Of a stretch of DNA of 64,000 bases, positions 45,892 to 57,579 are shown piece by piece. This DNA comes from Lobosporangium transversale (lineage: Eukaryota; Mortierellomycota; Mortierellomycetes; Mortierellales; Mortierellaceae). Positions within the stretch are counted from its first letter, which is position 1. Each line of letters starts with the position of its first letter. The notes below the pieces were generated by a model that made no database searches, had not been told where the DNA came from, and saw only the letters and a list, made by a program, of their open reading frames with translations. The position numbers and the translations under genes were made by a program. The stretch spans positions 1 through 64,000 of the forward strand of contig NW_019029054.1 of the NCBI RefSeq assembly GCF_002105155.1. The letters run 5' to 3'.

Positions 45892-47635
45892 ATGACAATC
45901 TTCAAGCCAAAGCTCAAGACACTCAAAAGGCCGAGAACATGTATCCGCCAAGAGGATTTAGCCTGTCCTTCGACTTCTGGGTCTTCCTCTAGTCTAGCAC
46001 AAAACATCATCGCACCTTTCGGAACACCGTTGCATCCATTAATTAACCCCAATCAATCACTTCCTCTAACTGAGCCTCAACCTCAAAGAATCTTTAAACA
46101 GAGCACCTCACCTGTCTCATATCCACGCTCCTCTCCACCGACGGCCTCTCATATAGACATGCCACAGCTCCAAAAACGTCTACGTAGGCTTGAAGCCAGG
46201 GAGTATCAACAAGGCATGCATAATAATCGACTGCGCCGCCCACAGTCAGTTGTAAATGTCTCCCGTCTTTCTGATCCTTTCAGCAAAGGTGATATCTTCA
46301 ATGGCAGAGCAAAGTCTTTTCCTCTCTTGAGATCCGCGGAAGCGGTCTATACTTCTAAGGCTCGAAGTAATGGCAATAGCATGGGGTCAAGTCATATCAC
46401 CATGGACATTATAGAACCAGAATGCGACCTGATAAGGGCGCAAAGAGCGCGAGAGGAGGCAATGAGGCTATATTACAAGGCAGGAAAGACACTGCGTCGC
46501 GCGCAGGAAAGGGAGGAAGCCATCATCTTTGAGCGAGAAATGCGAAGTCTTCGAGGCGAAGACCACATACCTACAAGTGAACACAGGAGCAATAATTCAG
46601 AACATCAAAGTGTAGATAGTATAAGGCATATACCACCGGCTTTTGAAGGAATGCTACTATTCTCGCAGCAAAATGAAGAAAGCTATCAGCTTTCTCACCC
46701 CCATTGTCATCAAGGGGATAATATGAAGTACAATCCAACAGTACTACACTCACGTTCCCCTAAAATGGTTACAGCGCACACTCATGTCTTTGAGAGCCTT
46801 CCAATTACGTCTCAGAGTGTCAACACAACTCTTGGTGATAAAGGGACAATCCTAAAGTCCCCAGAGGCCTTCTCTAACAAACCCGGTCGCGTTCTGGCTA
46901 GTACATATCACCAACTGTATCCAGTCTCGACTAATACTGCTGTTAAATCTGAAGGTCATGAATCACTTTCCACGACAATGAATACTACTTCAGTCGGCGA
47001 CGATGAGTATTGCCAGGATAAGACCCGTTTTCGTCTCTTTAAAGGCCTCAGAGTAGCAACCGCTGCACCAAGACAGGGATGTCCTGACATAAGAGCTTTC
47101 AAGCATGCAGATACAAAGAATCGGGTGGTTGAATCTCCATTATTTAGGCAATCATCGACACCGTTGTCACAGATACCCATTAAATATCATGCTGAGGATC
47201 AAGTGAAAATACCACCATCCCCGTCACCACAACCACAGTGGAGACGAGCTCCATCTACAGGAGTCAGTATTGGACAATCTCCTTTAGAACCCTCTCTGTC
47301 TCAACGGTCACAGCAAGAGGAAGCAGGGTCGTTTCCTACTCAATATCCAATCCGTCAACAGACGCCTTCACAGGCAAATCCTCAACATCAGACCAATGAT
47401 CAACCTGGACGCCAAATATCATCTACAGTTTTTGCTGACGTGTTGAATGTACTCACACAACGTGAAGAGCACAATCAGCCTTGCCCTTTTGTTGTATATT
47501 GCACATACATTGAGAGGGTTGAACATCTACATCATGGAGTTCAAGGATGTTGTTGTACCTCCCAGAGACCACAAAGCCATTGTGGAGCCGCAAATGAATC
47601 CAATACTTAGCAAGTTTGATCTAGGGGGAAAATAA
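45892..47635 (+). CDS. Disordered protein of unknown function with helical segment
   Basis: I do not recognise this gene. The start MTIFKPKLKTLKRPRT is basic. The chain is rich in Ser, Pro, Gln and Arg with few hydrophobic blocks. One strongly helical, charged segment (about residues 180-225: RAQRAREEAMRLYYKAGKTL then RRAQEREEAIIFEREMRS) could form a coiled coil. The 3' end is ambiguous. Read without splicing, the frame ends at 47610 after Cys/His-rich sequence that looks translated by accident (572 residues). A 55-nt intron at 47462-47516 (GTGAAG to GAGAG) would give LTQRLNIYIMEFKDVVVPPR and HKAIVEPQMNPILSKFDLGG, ending at 47635 (562 residues), which is more protein-like. I prefer the spliced form. 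Confidence 0.7.
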
Positions 47636-47812
47636 TCGAAGAAAAAGAAAAAAAAAATTAAAACATGATGTCAATAAGGGTCAATAAACATTTTTAAACG
47701 AGCTGTGTGTAAAAATGATTGTATTTTGATTTGAGCAAAGCCATCTCCCACATTCCACCCCTGATCTTCATAAAACAAAATGGAAACACTATTTTGAATA
47801 AGCAATAAAAAG

Positions 47813-47849
<37 letters not shown>

Positions 47850-47934
47850 CTGCTTTTTTCTTTCACTTCTTTTCTCTTCCACCAAAGAATCAAAAAGTTC
47901 TTCCTCTATTTCTATTCCTACAAATCAATCCACC

Positions 47935-48498
47935 ATGCGTTTCACTATCCTCGCTACTGCTGTTGCCGCTCTTGCAAGCACTGCCCTTGCTCAAGTTAGT
48001 ATCCTCACTCCTGGTGCAGGCACTGTCTGGGTTCCCGGCACTAATGTCACCGTTAAATGGGCACAGCCTCTCCTCGAAGATGCCGACATTGAACTCCTAA
48101 CAGGCCCCAATGTCCAGGCTCAATGGATCGCTTCCACCTTGGGAACCGCCAAGAAGGGATCAAAGTCCTTCAAAGGCCTTTTGGATCCCAAGCTGGAGCC
48201 CCAGTGGTATTCTCTCAGGATCGGAGAGATCTACTCTCATCTATTTGCCATTCAACAAAGCCGTAGTGCGACGCTGACAGCTTCGCAGCCAATTGTTCCT
48301 ACAGCTACGACAACGACAGCTGTAGCAACGACAGTTGTAACAACGACGGTTGCAACCACCATTACCTCTCCTTCACAAACGACCACTACTGCTGGCCAGT
48401 CCTCTCCTTCAAACACCCCTAGTGCTGCTAAGGCACTCAAGGCCGGAATCGTTGTCCCAGTAGCAGCAGCAGCCGTTGCAGCCTTTTTTGCATTTTAG
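47935..48498 (+). CDS. Small GPI-anchored Ser/Thr-rich cell-wall protein
   Basis: 187 residues, single exon. A clear signal peptide covers residues 1-19 (MRFTILATAVAALASTALA, cleaved before Gln). A beta-rich domain follows (VSILTPGAGTVWVPGTNVTV, ELLTGPNVQAQW, WYSLRIGEIYSHLFAIQ). This matches the fungal Ser-Thr-rich GPI-anchored family related to the Kre9/Knh1 N-terminal module. A Thr/Val-rich O-glycosylation stem comes next, then a hydrophobic C terminus (GIVVPVAAAAVAAFFAF) typical of a GPI-anchor signal. One N-glycosylation sequon, Asn-Val-Thr, is visible. Expected location is the plasma membrane or wall. A C/T-rich leader precedes the ATG. Confidence 0.88.
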   Translation: MRFTILATAVAALASTALAQVSILTPGAGTVWVPGTNVTVKWAQPLLEDADIELLTGPNVQAQWIASTLGTAKKGSKSFKGLLDPKLEPQWYSLRIGEIYSHLFAIQQSRSATLTASQPIVPTATTTTAVATTVVTTTVATTITSPSQTTTTAGQSSPSNTPSAAKALKAGIVVPVAAAAVAAFFAF

Positions 48499-48929
48499 AA
48501 ACTTTAGCATATATATTTAGCCCTACTAATATATGAGGACCTTGTACGATGGAAGAGGTCATAATAAATTAAGTGAACACATAATAGAGTAAAAGTGTCG
48601 TTATGCACATGATGACGGCAATAGGAAACCGATAGTAGCAAAATGAAAGCCTTGGAAACTTTTAATTGCATTGAGTACACGAGTAACAACGATGTAACAC
48701 ACAGGCATACAGGTACATGCGCATCATTCTATTGCCTTCACCTAATCTCATTGTCTTGGACGGATAAACAAAAAAAAAAGATGAAATAAAACCAGTATCT
48801 CATAACATTCGGTCTTTCTTTCAATGAGCAATTTGTAAAATCTTATTTGAAAGCTATGAAGGGAGTTCGGATTGATGTGGTTTGGCCAAGAGGATTTTTT
48901 TCTTATCGTTCTGTACTACATTAAAAGCA

Positions 48930-48965
<36 letters not shown>

Positions 48966-49357
48966 AAAAGCCAACAAAACGTTTTTTGATATCCACATGT
49001 CGCATTATAGGAGATATACTAGGAGAAGAGGATGTGGAGCCCTTCTCGGCATGTATAATCGTCGAAGCCTTATTCCAGTCTGTTCAGGTGTAATGCACGC
49101 GTATCACTTCACGAACGAAAGGAGTAGGCGACAGTTATTCCGCTTCTTCCCCTTTTTAGTAATTAAGGGGATAGTAGATCAGTTTTGGACGGTGAGTAAA
49201 ATATAATTATAGATTTAGAATTCTTGTTTCCCAACGTAGTCCTTACATCAGCATACTCCAGTATCCCATTGATCTGACTTTTGTAGTCAAGTCCCGACTG
49301 CAAATGTTCAAAGTTCTGGGTTTATTTTTTTAGACTAAATGATTTTTTTTTTTTTAT
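48499..49357. other. Convergent intergenic region
   Basis: 860 bases between the 3' ends of the wall-protein gene and the oligoribonuclease gene, which converge here. It contains a T-run of about 31 at 48933-48963 and no convincing gene. A short frame at 48997-49206 (+) has no recognisable features. Confidence 0.4.
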
Positions 49358-50372
49358 CTATGTCCGCTTGAAGACTGTATCACGATAGAACTGGAGTTCC
49401 CTGATAGAATCCTTAATGTCTTTTAACGCACGATGTGTTCCTACTTTTTCTGGGAGTTTCTTATACTCACCTGGGAACCACCTTTTGCTTAACTCTTTGA
49501 TAGTCGAGACATCTATAATTCGGTAATGTAAATGATTCACAACAGGTGTCATTTCGCGTTCCAGAAATTTCTTATCAAAGTGGACGCTGCTACCCGCGAG
49601 GATACCGCGCCGAGGTTGCGGAATATGTTGCTTTATGAACTGAAGAACTTGATTGCACGCTTCTTCTGTAGATATCTCAGAAGTAAGAACAGCTGCTGTC
49701 AATCCAGACTAGAATAGTAGTAATAAAGAAATAAAATAGATAAAGAGAAAAGAATACGTTGATAAAGTTGATCGTCAGTGATTTGAGAGTAGTTTATCGA
49801 TTTTTTTTTTGTTATACTCAGCAAGCAAAAAACTATGGAGGATTGAAGGATTTACTTTCTCATGCTGTTCGGTGCACCATTTATCCATCCTACTCATTAT
49901 CTCTTTTGGTTGATTAATGATTAAGTTTGGTCCCTAGTATGATAGTAATGACAGATCAGGAGAGCACTCTCAACTTTTAAAAAAAACACCTCTGTTCTTT
50001 TAAACTTTCATCATTACCTCAGCAACAATATTCAAATTATCATCTGTGATGATAACCGCAATCTCGAGTAGCTTATCAGTATCTGTAAGACCCGTTGTTT
50101 CACAGTCAATCCACACCAACGAATGTCGAACTATCTTTACCGTGTGAGATCTATGAAGGAGTAAAAATATGTATAGGGCGGAAAGTCATGGTTATAAACA
50201 CATGGTAAGAAAGAAGCCAAGCCAGAGGTTACTGGAATATGACGTCCAATGACTTGAAATGAACCGTTCATCACTTGGAATGACCTATAATCAAGAGTAA
50301 CTTAATTTACCGCTGCCTTAAGGAAGCAAAAGAGGTAAATGAACGTTTGACAATAGTAGACAGCATGTTCAT
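49358..50372 (-). CDS. Oligoribonuclease (REXO2/Orn type), probably mitochondrial
   Basis: 3'-5' exonuclease of the DEDDh family that degrades 2-5-nt RNA. 207 residues in four exons: 50311-50372, 50018-50150, 49856-49933 and 49358-49708. All phases agree. The N terminus MNMLSTIVKRSFTSFASLRQ is basic and lacks acidic residues, consistent with a mitochondrial presequence, as in human REXO2 and yeast Rex2. Exo I is VWIDCETTGL (usually WIDxExTGL), with the Asp and Glu retained. Exo II is ILAGSSVHFDKKFL. Exo III is HRALKDIKDSIREL with the catalytic His. PNLIINQPKEIMSRMDKWC, with the following THEQ-type segment, matches family spacing. It lies 661 bases downstream of, and on the same strand as, the BRCA2 gene. 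Confidence 0.93.
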
Positions 50373-51033
50373 TTGATTTTAAGGACTTTGGAGCAATGCA
50401 GAGACAAGGGTCTCTAATATCATCTCTCTTAATAATCAATCATGTGATGTGCTGGCACGTTTATATTTGAAGGTGCGAATGCCGTATCTCTGTGCTGTTC
50501 ACTTTTCAGTCAGATTTTCAATTACAAGGATTTCGTTAAGCAAATCATTTGTATTTGAAAAGATCTAATCAAAAAGAGCGAGCAGCACGAGTCCCTATTC
50601 CCTGTCTCGATTGTCTCTATTCTCAATTTTCGATGGAATAGATGGAAGCATGGCCACTGTCTCTCTTTATCTTTTATCTTTTGCGGAGAGTAGTTGAAAA
50701 TAAGTAGGTCAGTCGTCCTATCCATGTTTTGCCGGCTCTTCAATGACTTCTGTTTCCTCTGTCATCCATTCGAGAAAACAGGGTATACAAATTTTGTAGA
50801 TCTTTTCTATAGCAATAGTGACCTTGATAAATCTTAGTCCGTTAGCGTTGGACACCATTTACCAATATTTTTATAAAGCAACCTTCAAGTTGTTTCATCA
50901 TCCTTGTTTTCTTTTTTTAATATGTGCATAAAATACACGATTCATCTATCTTTTTATTGACTCAGCAATAGCGACTTGCTTTTAGAATAAAGACAACGGA
51001 AGGTTTGTGTATGCATTTTCCAAGAAATTATCC
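50373..51033 (-). promoter_or_regulatory. Oligoribonuclease promoter and BRCA2 3' flank
   Basis: 661 bases between two minus-strand genes. No coding frame is convincing. The stretch must contain the BRCA2 3'UTR and the oligoribonuclease promoter. No distinct motif is recognised. Confidence 0.35.
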
Positions 51034-53334
51034 TCATAGCAAAGGCCACATACTCGCGAGAACTGCATTAGCTCTGGTTGTCAGGTCTAAGAGCGTCTCT
51101 TTTTTGTCTCCATCGCCGACGCAGCTCTCAGCATTCCCGTCATTTGTAACGATGTTATTTAATTTATGCAGAGCAGAGTGCGCATATGTCGGCCAACCCG
51201 AAGTTGAAACTGAATCTAATCCTATGCTGCTCCTTTCCACTCCACGAGGTAATGACCGTACAGCTTGGGGCGTAAGTGTTGAAGAGGCTGAAGTGATATG
51301 TGTGTAACTCTGTAACGAAGATACAATTTCCACCCCCAATTTGCTATCCCGCATTTTATAACGAGCATTGGCAAGTAAGATTTTGCTGTATACTTTCATA
51401 AATGCAGGCAATGCAGGCAATGCAGGCTCGAATGATGATGTAGAGGGCTTGACATTCTCCACTGCTGTTGGTGCAAATGGTCGGGAAATTTGGTATTCAA
51501 CAAGTACGAGGTGTCTTGTGGAATCTGTGACAACCATTAAAACCTTGTTGAGATTTAAGACGACTTCGCTAATTGCTGAAGATGCAATGACGAGTTAAAA
51601 GCAGTTACCAGAGTAAGATTAGACGATTAGACAATTAGACGATTTCTTTATGAAAAATTCAAAATATGTATGGTGTGTGCTTACCAAGGATTATCACAGC
51701 CAAATCGATCTCGGCACCTTGATTTAGATTCCCAAGTTCCTCACATGGGGTAATTTCCCGCGGATGATATTTCGTCAATAGCACCGCCTCAGGATCCGTT
51801 GGCATCTCCTGAACCGTACTCATTCGAGTTCCGGTCAGCTGAATTATATTCTCGAATCCAAATTCGCGACTCGGCTTCTTCGCGATAAGTGAAGTCATCT
51901 ACAAATCATCTACATTATTACCTTTTTTTTTTTTTTTTCTTTTTTTCCTTTTAAAATCATGCCAATGGAAACGAAAATTAACTAACCTTCACGCGACAGC
52001 CTTCCTGATAAGGCGTATGTTCAGCATGCCAAAATGTCACTAGTGCTTCAGATCGCGCATTGCGAATTTCTGCGCCTCTTAGGGCATTTACATAATCCCC
52101 AACACGAATTGTAAAAAAGTGTGCCACATTTCTGGTTCCTGTCTTATTCCGCAATTCAGCAGCTCTCTTCTGAATTTCTGCTTGCACTTGATCAGGATTT
52201 AGTCCTAAATCAGCTCCAAATTCCTTCTCAACCGACTGGATCATATCTTGATAAAGCTTTTCCATTTTTTCTTGATGAATTGCAGTGGCTCGTTCCTCTT
52301 CTCTCTCTGTGCGTTTGATCTTGGTGACACAGTCATCTAATGTTTCTAGATAAACCATAGGATACTTTCGAAGCACTATCACATCTAAACCAGGAATCAT
52401 TCCACCTTCGGGCTGAATGGTCGCCAAATGTCTTGTCCAGATGACTGGTGCTCGTTGGAAGCCGAGTTTAGTATCCCATTGTGCTAGTTTCGTACCGTTC
52501 GCTTGTAGCATAATTGCTATGGAAGAAGATTGGGCACCAGCGCCAGCGAGCTCAAGGATGGCAACTCCATTCTCAGCCCCATTCAGTTTCGCTCTGCATA
52601 CATGGATTTTGCTGCCAACCTTCAGTTTAGCTTTATCAACTGCCTTTGTTAAATATGGGTCCAGAACTGCAGGAATGACATACCACCCATCCGTGACCAA
52701 AATTTTCCATGTGTTTTGCTTTAATTCTTCCGAGTACTGACGATCAATGCTAGCGATACATAGGACCATATGCCTTGCAGCGCTTTCATCGCCTTCGACA
52801 ATCTTTCGCAGAGCCGGTCGTTCAGCTCGATTTATTTCGCGCTCGTATCTATACGCGAGCTGGTCTAAAACTTTTGTAGGAGAAAACCAAAGCGGTGGAG
52901 ATGTTTGGCCACCATTTGATGCAGACAAAAAGTAGTCGGGCCAAGTACGTATGTAACAAGCAAGTTTCCAGACGATGAGTCCGTAATGATTGAGTAGCCA
53001 GCTTTTGGGAAGAAGTTGTGGCGTTGCACCCCGGGCAATCAGGTCATTATAAGCTTCATCTGCTCCCCAGTTTTGGAACCGATATGCTTGAGCGTCTGAA
53101 AACGTCAGTGAAATGATATCTTCTGGCCTATATTTTAGGAAAAATAAAAAAAAAAGTTGCCGTTGAAACCAAGATGAGTTTAACAAGTTTTGTCTACATT
53201 TTCCACAACTGAGTTCTATTCCCGGTTTACAATCTTACACTCCAATTTCCATTAGCTCTCCAACGTCACGATGGCGCGGCAGGTCAAGTACTTCACGAAG
53301 GCTTAGTCTTTTTTCATGCGCTGTTCAGAAATAT

Positions 53335-53366
<32 letters not shown>

Positions 53367-56300
53367 CCTTCGGATTTTAGCATTCAAAATACTTGGATAG
53401 CATATCGCTTCTCTTCTTCAAACATATATATAAATAACGAGAGTATTACCTTCTAGGTTAAATAACGAAGTATAAGACGGTACACGAATATCCTTGCTAG
53501 AATAGGTTGGATTAGTAGTCGAAGATGTAGAACAAGTAGAGTGAGCATTTGGGTGTAAAATCGATTTCCTGCCCGTCTGTTTCTTGTTTAAAGTTGCACT
53601 CTCAGGCAATGGAGCATGAAGGATATTACTGTTGTCGCCAGTACAAGGGTTGACAACCGTATCCGTTCTTCGTATGGGCGATTTAAATGGTAATGGTGGC
53701 CGGAACGGGGCTTTAGCCTTCAAAAGGCCTGGCAAGGATAAACTTGAAGAGGAAGCCCGCAATGACTTGAGCTTGAGTTTGTTCATATGGCTGGAAATTA
53801 CCGGTTGCTGGGATGATGCCACTATTTTGGGATTCGAACTTATTGAGTTCATCGGCTGAGGCCCTGGCAGACTTATTGGCACAGGCCTGGCTATCCCTAG
53901 TTCCGTAGACAATGGAGTTCTGCGTACAGCTGGAGGCACCGGATCATTTTCATCCACCTCAAGTACATCAAGTGCACGGTTTCGGGCCGCATTTGATATA
54001 GGAGGAAGCGCCTTTCCTGACCCAGAAGAGAACCCTGCATACTCCTTTAGTGCTTTTGAGAGCGAAGCAGAATGTGGCTGTGATGGTTGCAATGGGCGGA
54101 GAGGTTCGGACATATCTTCTTCCTCAAATTGCTTTGACCATTTCTCCATGGCTTCTTTTGAGATAGCCGATAACTTTTTTCCACTCCCAGATGTAAAGCC
54201 TTTAAATTGCTGATGAGCATTTGTAATGGAGGATGGGTTTTTCATGGCCTGGTGCTCTGAGTTCTTAATAGATTTAGTTATTAGTGGATTCGCTGCTATC
54301 TTAGCTCCAGTGGTCTCTTCATCCGGAAGCAAAGATACTACCATGTTTGGCAAAGTATTTTCGGTATTCTGTAAAGTACTCGCTCCTGATGTTCCTGCCC
54401 TGTCAAACGACGAAGGGTCTGCTGTAGTACTGAAGATATCTAATGGGCTGTGAATCGGCCTAACCTCTGCATTTAATCCGGTATCAGAGGTACTGTCATC
54501 TAACATGAGAGCAGCTCGGGCCAGGGCTGCTTTGGATACAGGGACTAATTTCCTGCCGCTGGCAGACGCGAAGCCTCCATTGGTGAAAAGTGGCTGCTCA
54601 CATCCATTTCTTCTGGTTGTTGCCCTACAAGGCTCACTCTGTTTTTTCGTGCTGAGGATTGACAATCCTGTAGCATCATCGTTTATCTCCAGATTACCGG
54701 CGTTGGTCTTAGTATGGACGCTTTTGTTGTAGGGTATCTGCGTAATTTCACAAGCTGCGTTAAATCCGTCATCCAACTGACTGAAACGAATATTACTGAA
54801 GTCATCGTCTGAAGTCATGTCGGTGATCATCTCATTCCGGTGCTCGGAAAAGTTGATTTCATTATCTTGCTTCATGTTTACGCTGATATCTTGATTACTT
54901 TGAGTAGAAGATGATAAGACCCAGGAGTCAAGGTGCATGTTATCTAAATTCAACTCCTGTGAGATGGATATCCCATCACTTTCCCGAACATTCTCTTCCT
55001 GTTCCTCGTCTGCTCCTTTGAGCGTAGTAGCTGCCATAACTGCGAGCGTAGGAGGCTCTGAAGAGTCTTGTATTGTAATCGCGCTATTGTCTGGTGATTG
55101 ATAGTTGTTCAAGCCCGCCTCTTGGCTCTTGTCAGGTTGAGGAAATCGCTCTCTGCTCTTATTTGAGCTACCTAAGAGCTCTTTATCAATAGCTGAATTT
55201 GATATCCCGTCAAAGAACTCAATCTGGCTGTCTGAAAGGATCTGACTCTGATACCCATTGTCTTCAATCAAAGGTGAATCACTTTCTAGCTCATGCACTA
55301 ACGAACTAGGAAGAGTGATTTCAGTATTGGTTTCTGCGGTATCTGACGATGTCTCCGAAATATCCTCTTTCATTTTTAATTCTGATTGAAACGCGAAAGT
55401 TGGATCGGTGTCAGCGCTTGTGGTGGTCACTCTTTGCTTCACTAGACCTTCCTCAGTAATTCCTTGATCTATAACTGCATATGAGTCTATAGATCTGTTA
55501 ATGCTGCTTTCGTCTTCCTGATAAGCGCCGCTTCCATCTACTGGAGACGAGGACGTAGAGTTGAATGATTCACTCTGTAATAATGCACTTTGCACTGTCG
55601 CCTTTGCAGGAGGACTGATATGTGGAATCCCTCGAAGACGGTCCAGAATCCCTGAACTGATGTTCGGTGCCAACTCTAACGCCTTTTTTACATGGCACTT
55701 TCGGGGCGGTGTCTCCAATGACTCAGACCAGCCCTCCAGGCCTTGCGCCATGTCATCCATAAAATCTATTGGTTGTAGCCCCCGTAGTTTCTGGATGATG
55801 GCGTTATTTTGAGTTTCCTTCGTAGCATCGGATTCCAAGCGTTTCTTCTCAGGGGTTTCTAGGGATTGAGACCATTGAATCCTAGATGTGGGGCTGTCAA
55901 CGAAGGGATCATTCGGGTCCATGCCAATAGAGCTGCCATTGTGCAGATTTTGTATAGTCTTATCTTGCACCAAGTCTGCTGGTGTCCAAAGGGGTAAATC
56001 ATGTTCATTAATACTATGGGTTTGAAAGAGGGTTTGTGGAGTTACAGATGAGATGCTAGATGGACTCTTGGTACTCAATGATGACATAGATAGCCTCCTA
56101 ACTCTTGTTTTAGTGGGCGTTTTGAATATAATGGTGCTATCATCGGGTAATGGATTATCATTGATATTTATCAATGAAGGGAAATTACGATCCTCTGCTG
56201 GATCTCCATCCGTATGGGAGCCTGTTGACATTAGGTGTGTAGCTTCGCTGTCCCTTGAACATGAAGCTGAGTTTGATTTGAATGGCAGTTCCGTAAGGCG

Positions 56301-57441
56301 GTCAGATGGGGAGGGATGGACAGCTTTGGAATTGTAAGATTGAGTATTCTCATTGATAACATCTAATGCTCGGATATTGGATGTAGTCAATGGTGGTCCA
56401 TAAAAAGGAGCAAGGGAATGAGCAGAGGGATTATCTCGATCAAGGGACCACCCTCGGTATCGCATAGTCGGAGGCGTCGTGGGTGCCGTCTTCCAGGATG
56501 GCCTTAGGGCCTGTTGACTTTGATAGAATAACTCGTGCCTGCTGCGTCGTATGTCCTGCAGCTCTGAGAGTAGTCCCAATCTACTATTTTCGCCAGCATC
56601 AATGCTGTAATTTGGCTCATGAACCTCAAAAGGGTTCTTTTCCTGCTGCCCAGAGGTTGACATAAAGGTTTGAGGCAATGGCGATAAAGTTGCTTGCTGC
56701 TGATGTATCGCCTGATCTTTCCTCTTCTTGGGACAGCTTGAAGCTAATATATTATGATGACGGCGTTTGTTGGAGGGGGATTCTGGCGATAAAAGCTTTA
56801 CATACCAACCGATATGATTATATTAGTGTTTGGCCAATTCAAGTGTTAAGAGTAGTCCATTTTAGATATGCATGGTCACCGGCTTCTTACTTCTGTTTTT
56901 GAAGATCCATATCTGATATCTAATTCCAAATTGTCCGATGATGATATCTATTTTAATTGAGAGGGTTCGAGCATAAAGATCAGTCCATATGTAAAGTGGG
57001 GAGCATACACATAAAGGTTTTACATTGAAAACCACTAGCCCTTACTGGACTTTTTAATTGACTGTTGGAATTTAGATTTTTCGATCGCAGCTGTTCATCT
57101 TCAAGCACAGGTTCCGGACTCGTGCCATTGTGTTCAAGATGGAAGGTTGGTGGTATGAAGTGCCACAATGTGCGCTCGAATGCTTCATTGTCCATATTTT
57201 TGTGGACTGCGGGTTGGACTAAACATGATTTTGTGTTGCCTAGCATCCATTGAGTTGTTTCGATATGGCTCTGCTGATTTTGGTGGCGTGTAAGTTCATA
57301 GGGTGGAGTCATGGAAGAGAGTTGGGTGATGAGGATGGTGGTGTGGCCCACTGTATGAGTTGGACAAGGCATAACTCTCGGCACATTCTGGCATTGAGTC
57401 ATATCCTGATTGTTCCTTGATTCTTCTGCTCTGTGAGACAT
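51034..57441 (-). CDS. BRCA2/Brh2 homologue with three BRC repeats
   Basis: Mediator that loads Rad51 on single-stranded DNA. My model has seven exons (57046-57441, 56891-56919, 53450-56736, 53239-53320, 51987-53127, 51685-51898, 51034-51575); all junctions keep phase and give 1,896 residues. A nuclear-localisation-like CPKKRKD spans the exon 2/3 junction. Three BRC-type Rad51-binding repeats lie near 54500-54580 (GFASASGRKLVPVSKAAL), 54120-54200 (GFTSGSGKKLSAISKEAM) and 53950-54036 (GFSSGSGKALPPISNAAR). The helical domain contains WLLNHYGLIVWKLA and VLDQLAYRYEREINRAERPA; OB1 contains LKVGSKIHVCRAKLNGAENG. An OB2-like part (QEGCRVKMTSLIAKK) ends the recognisable region. I do not clearly see OB3. 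The first two exons are inferred from phase and splice sites only; a shorter start at 56910 (MDLQKQ) is possible. Confidence 0.9.
51402..51432 (-). repeat. 10-bp triple repeat in the BRCA2 C-terminal exon
   Basis: AATGCAGGCA-type units occur three times in tandem on the plus strand. On the coding strand they give EPALPALPAF. It is a short in-frame expansion in a poorly conserved tail, outside the OB-fold region. Confidence 0.6.
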
Positions 57442-57579
57442 GGGTATATACTTTTTGCGATGCTTTAAGATGGGGTAATCTTTAAAAAGAGGCGATTTTA
57501 TTTGGCGGTGATGTGGCTTCTACCTTGATACTCATCTGAAAATAGAATTGATACTTTAATTTTTGCGTAATGACTCAAG

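Noticed and set aside
48997-49206. 69-codon frame between the wall protein and oligoribonuclease
   Set aside because: It has no recognisable motif and lies in a convergent 3' region next to a poly-T run. A chance frame is more likely.
50522-50743. Minus-strand 73-codon frame upstream of oligoribonuclease
   Set aside because: No domain, and it lies wholly in the promoter region. The oligoribonuclease start is well explained by the exon at 50311-50372.
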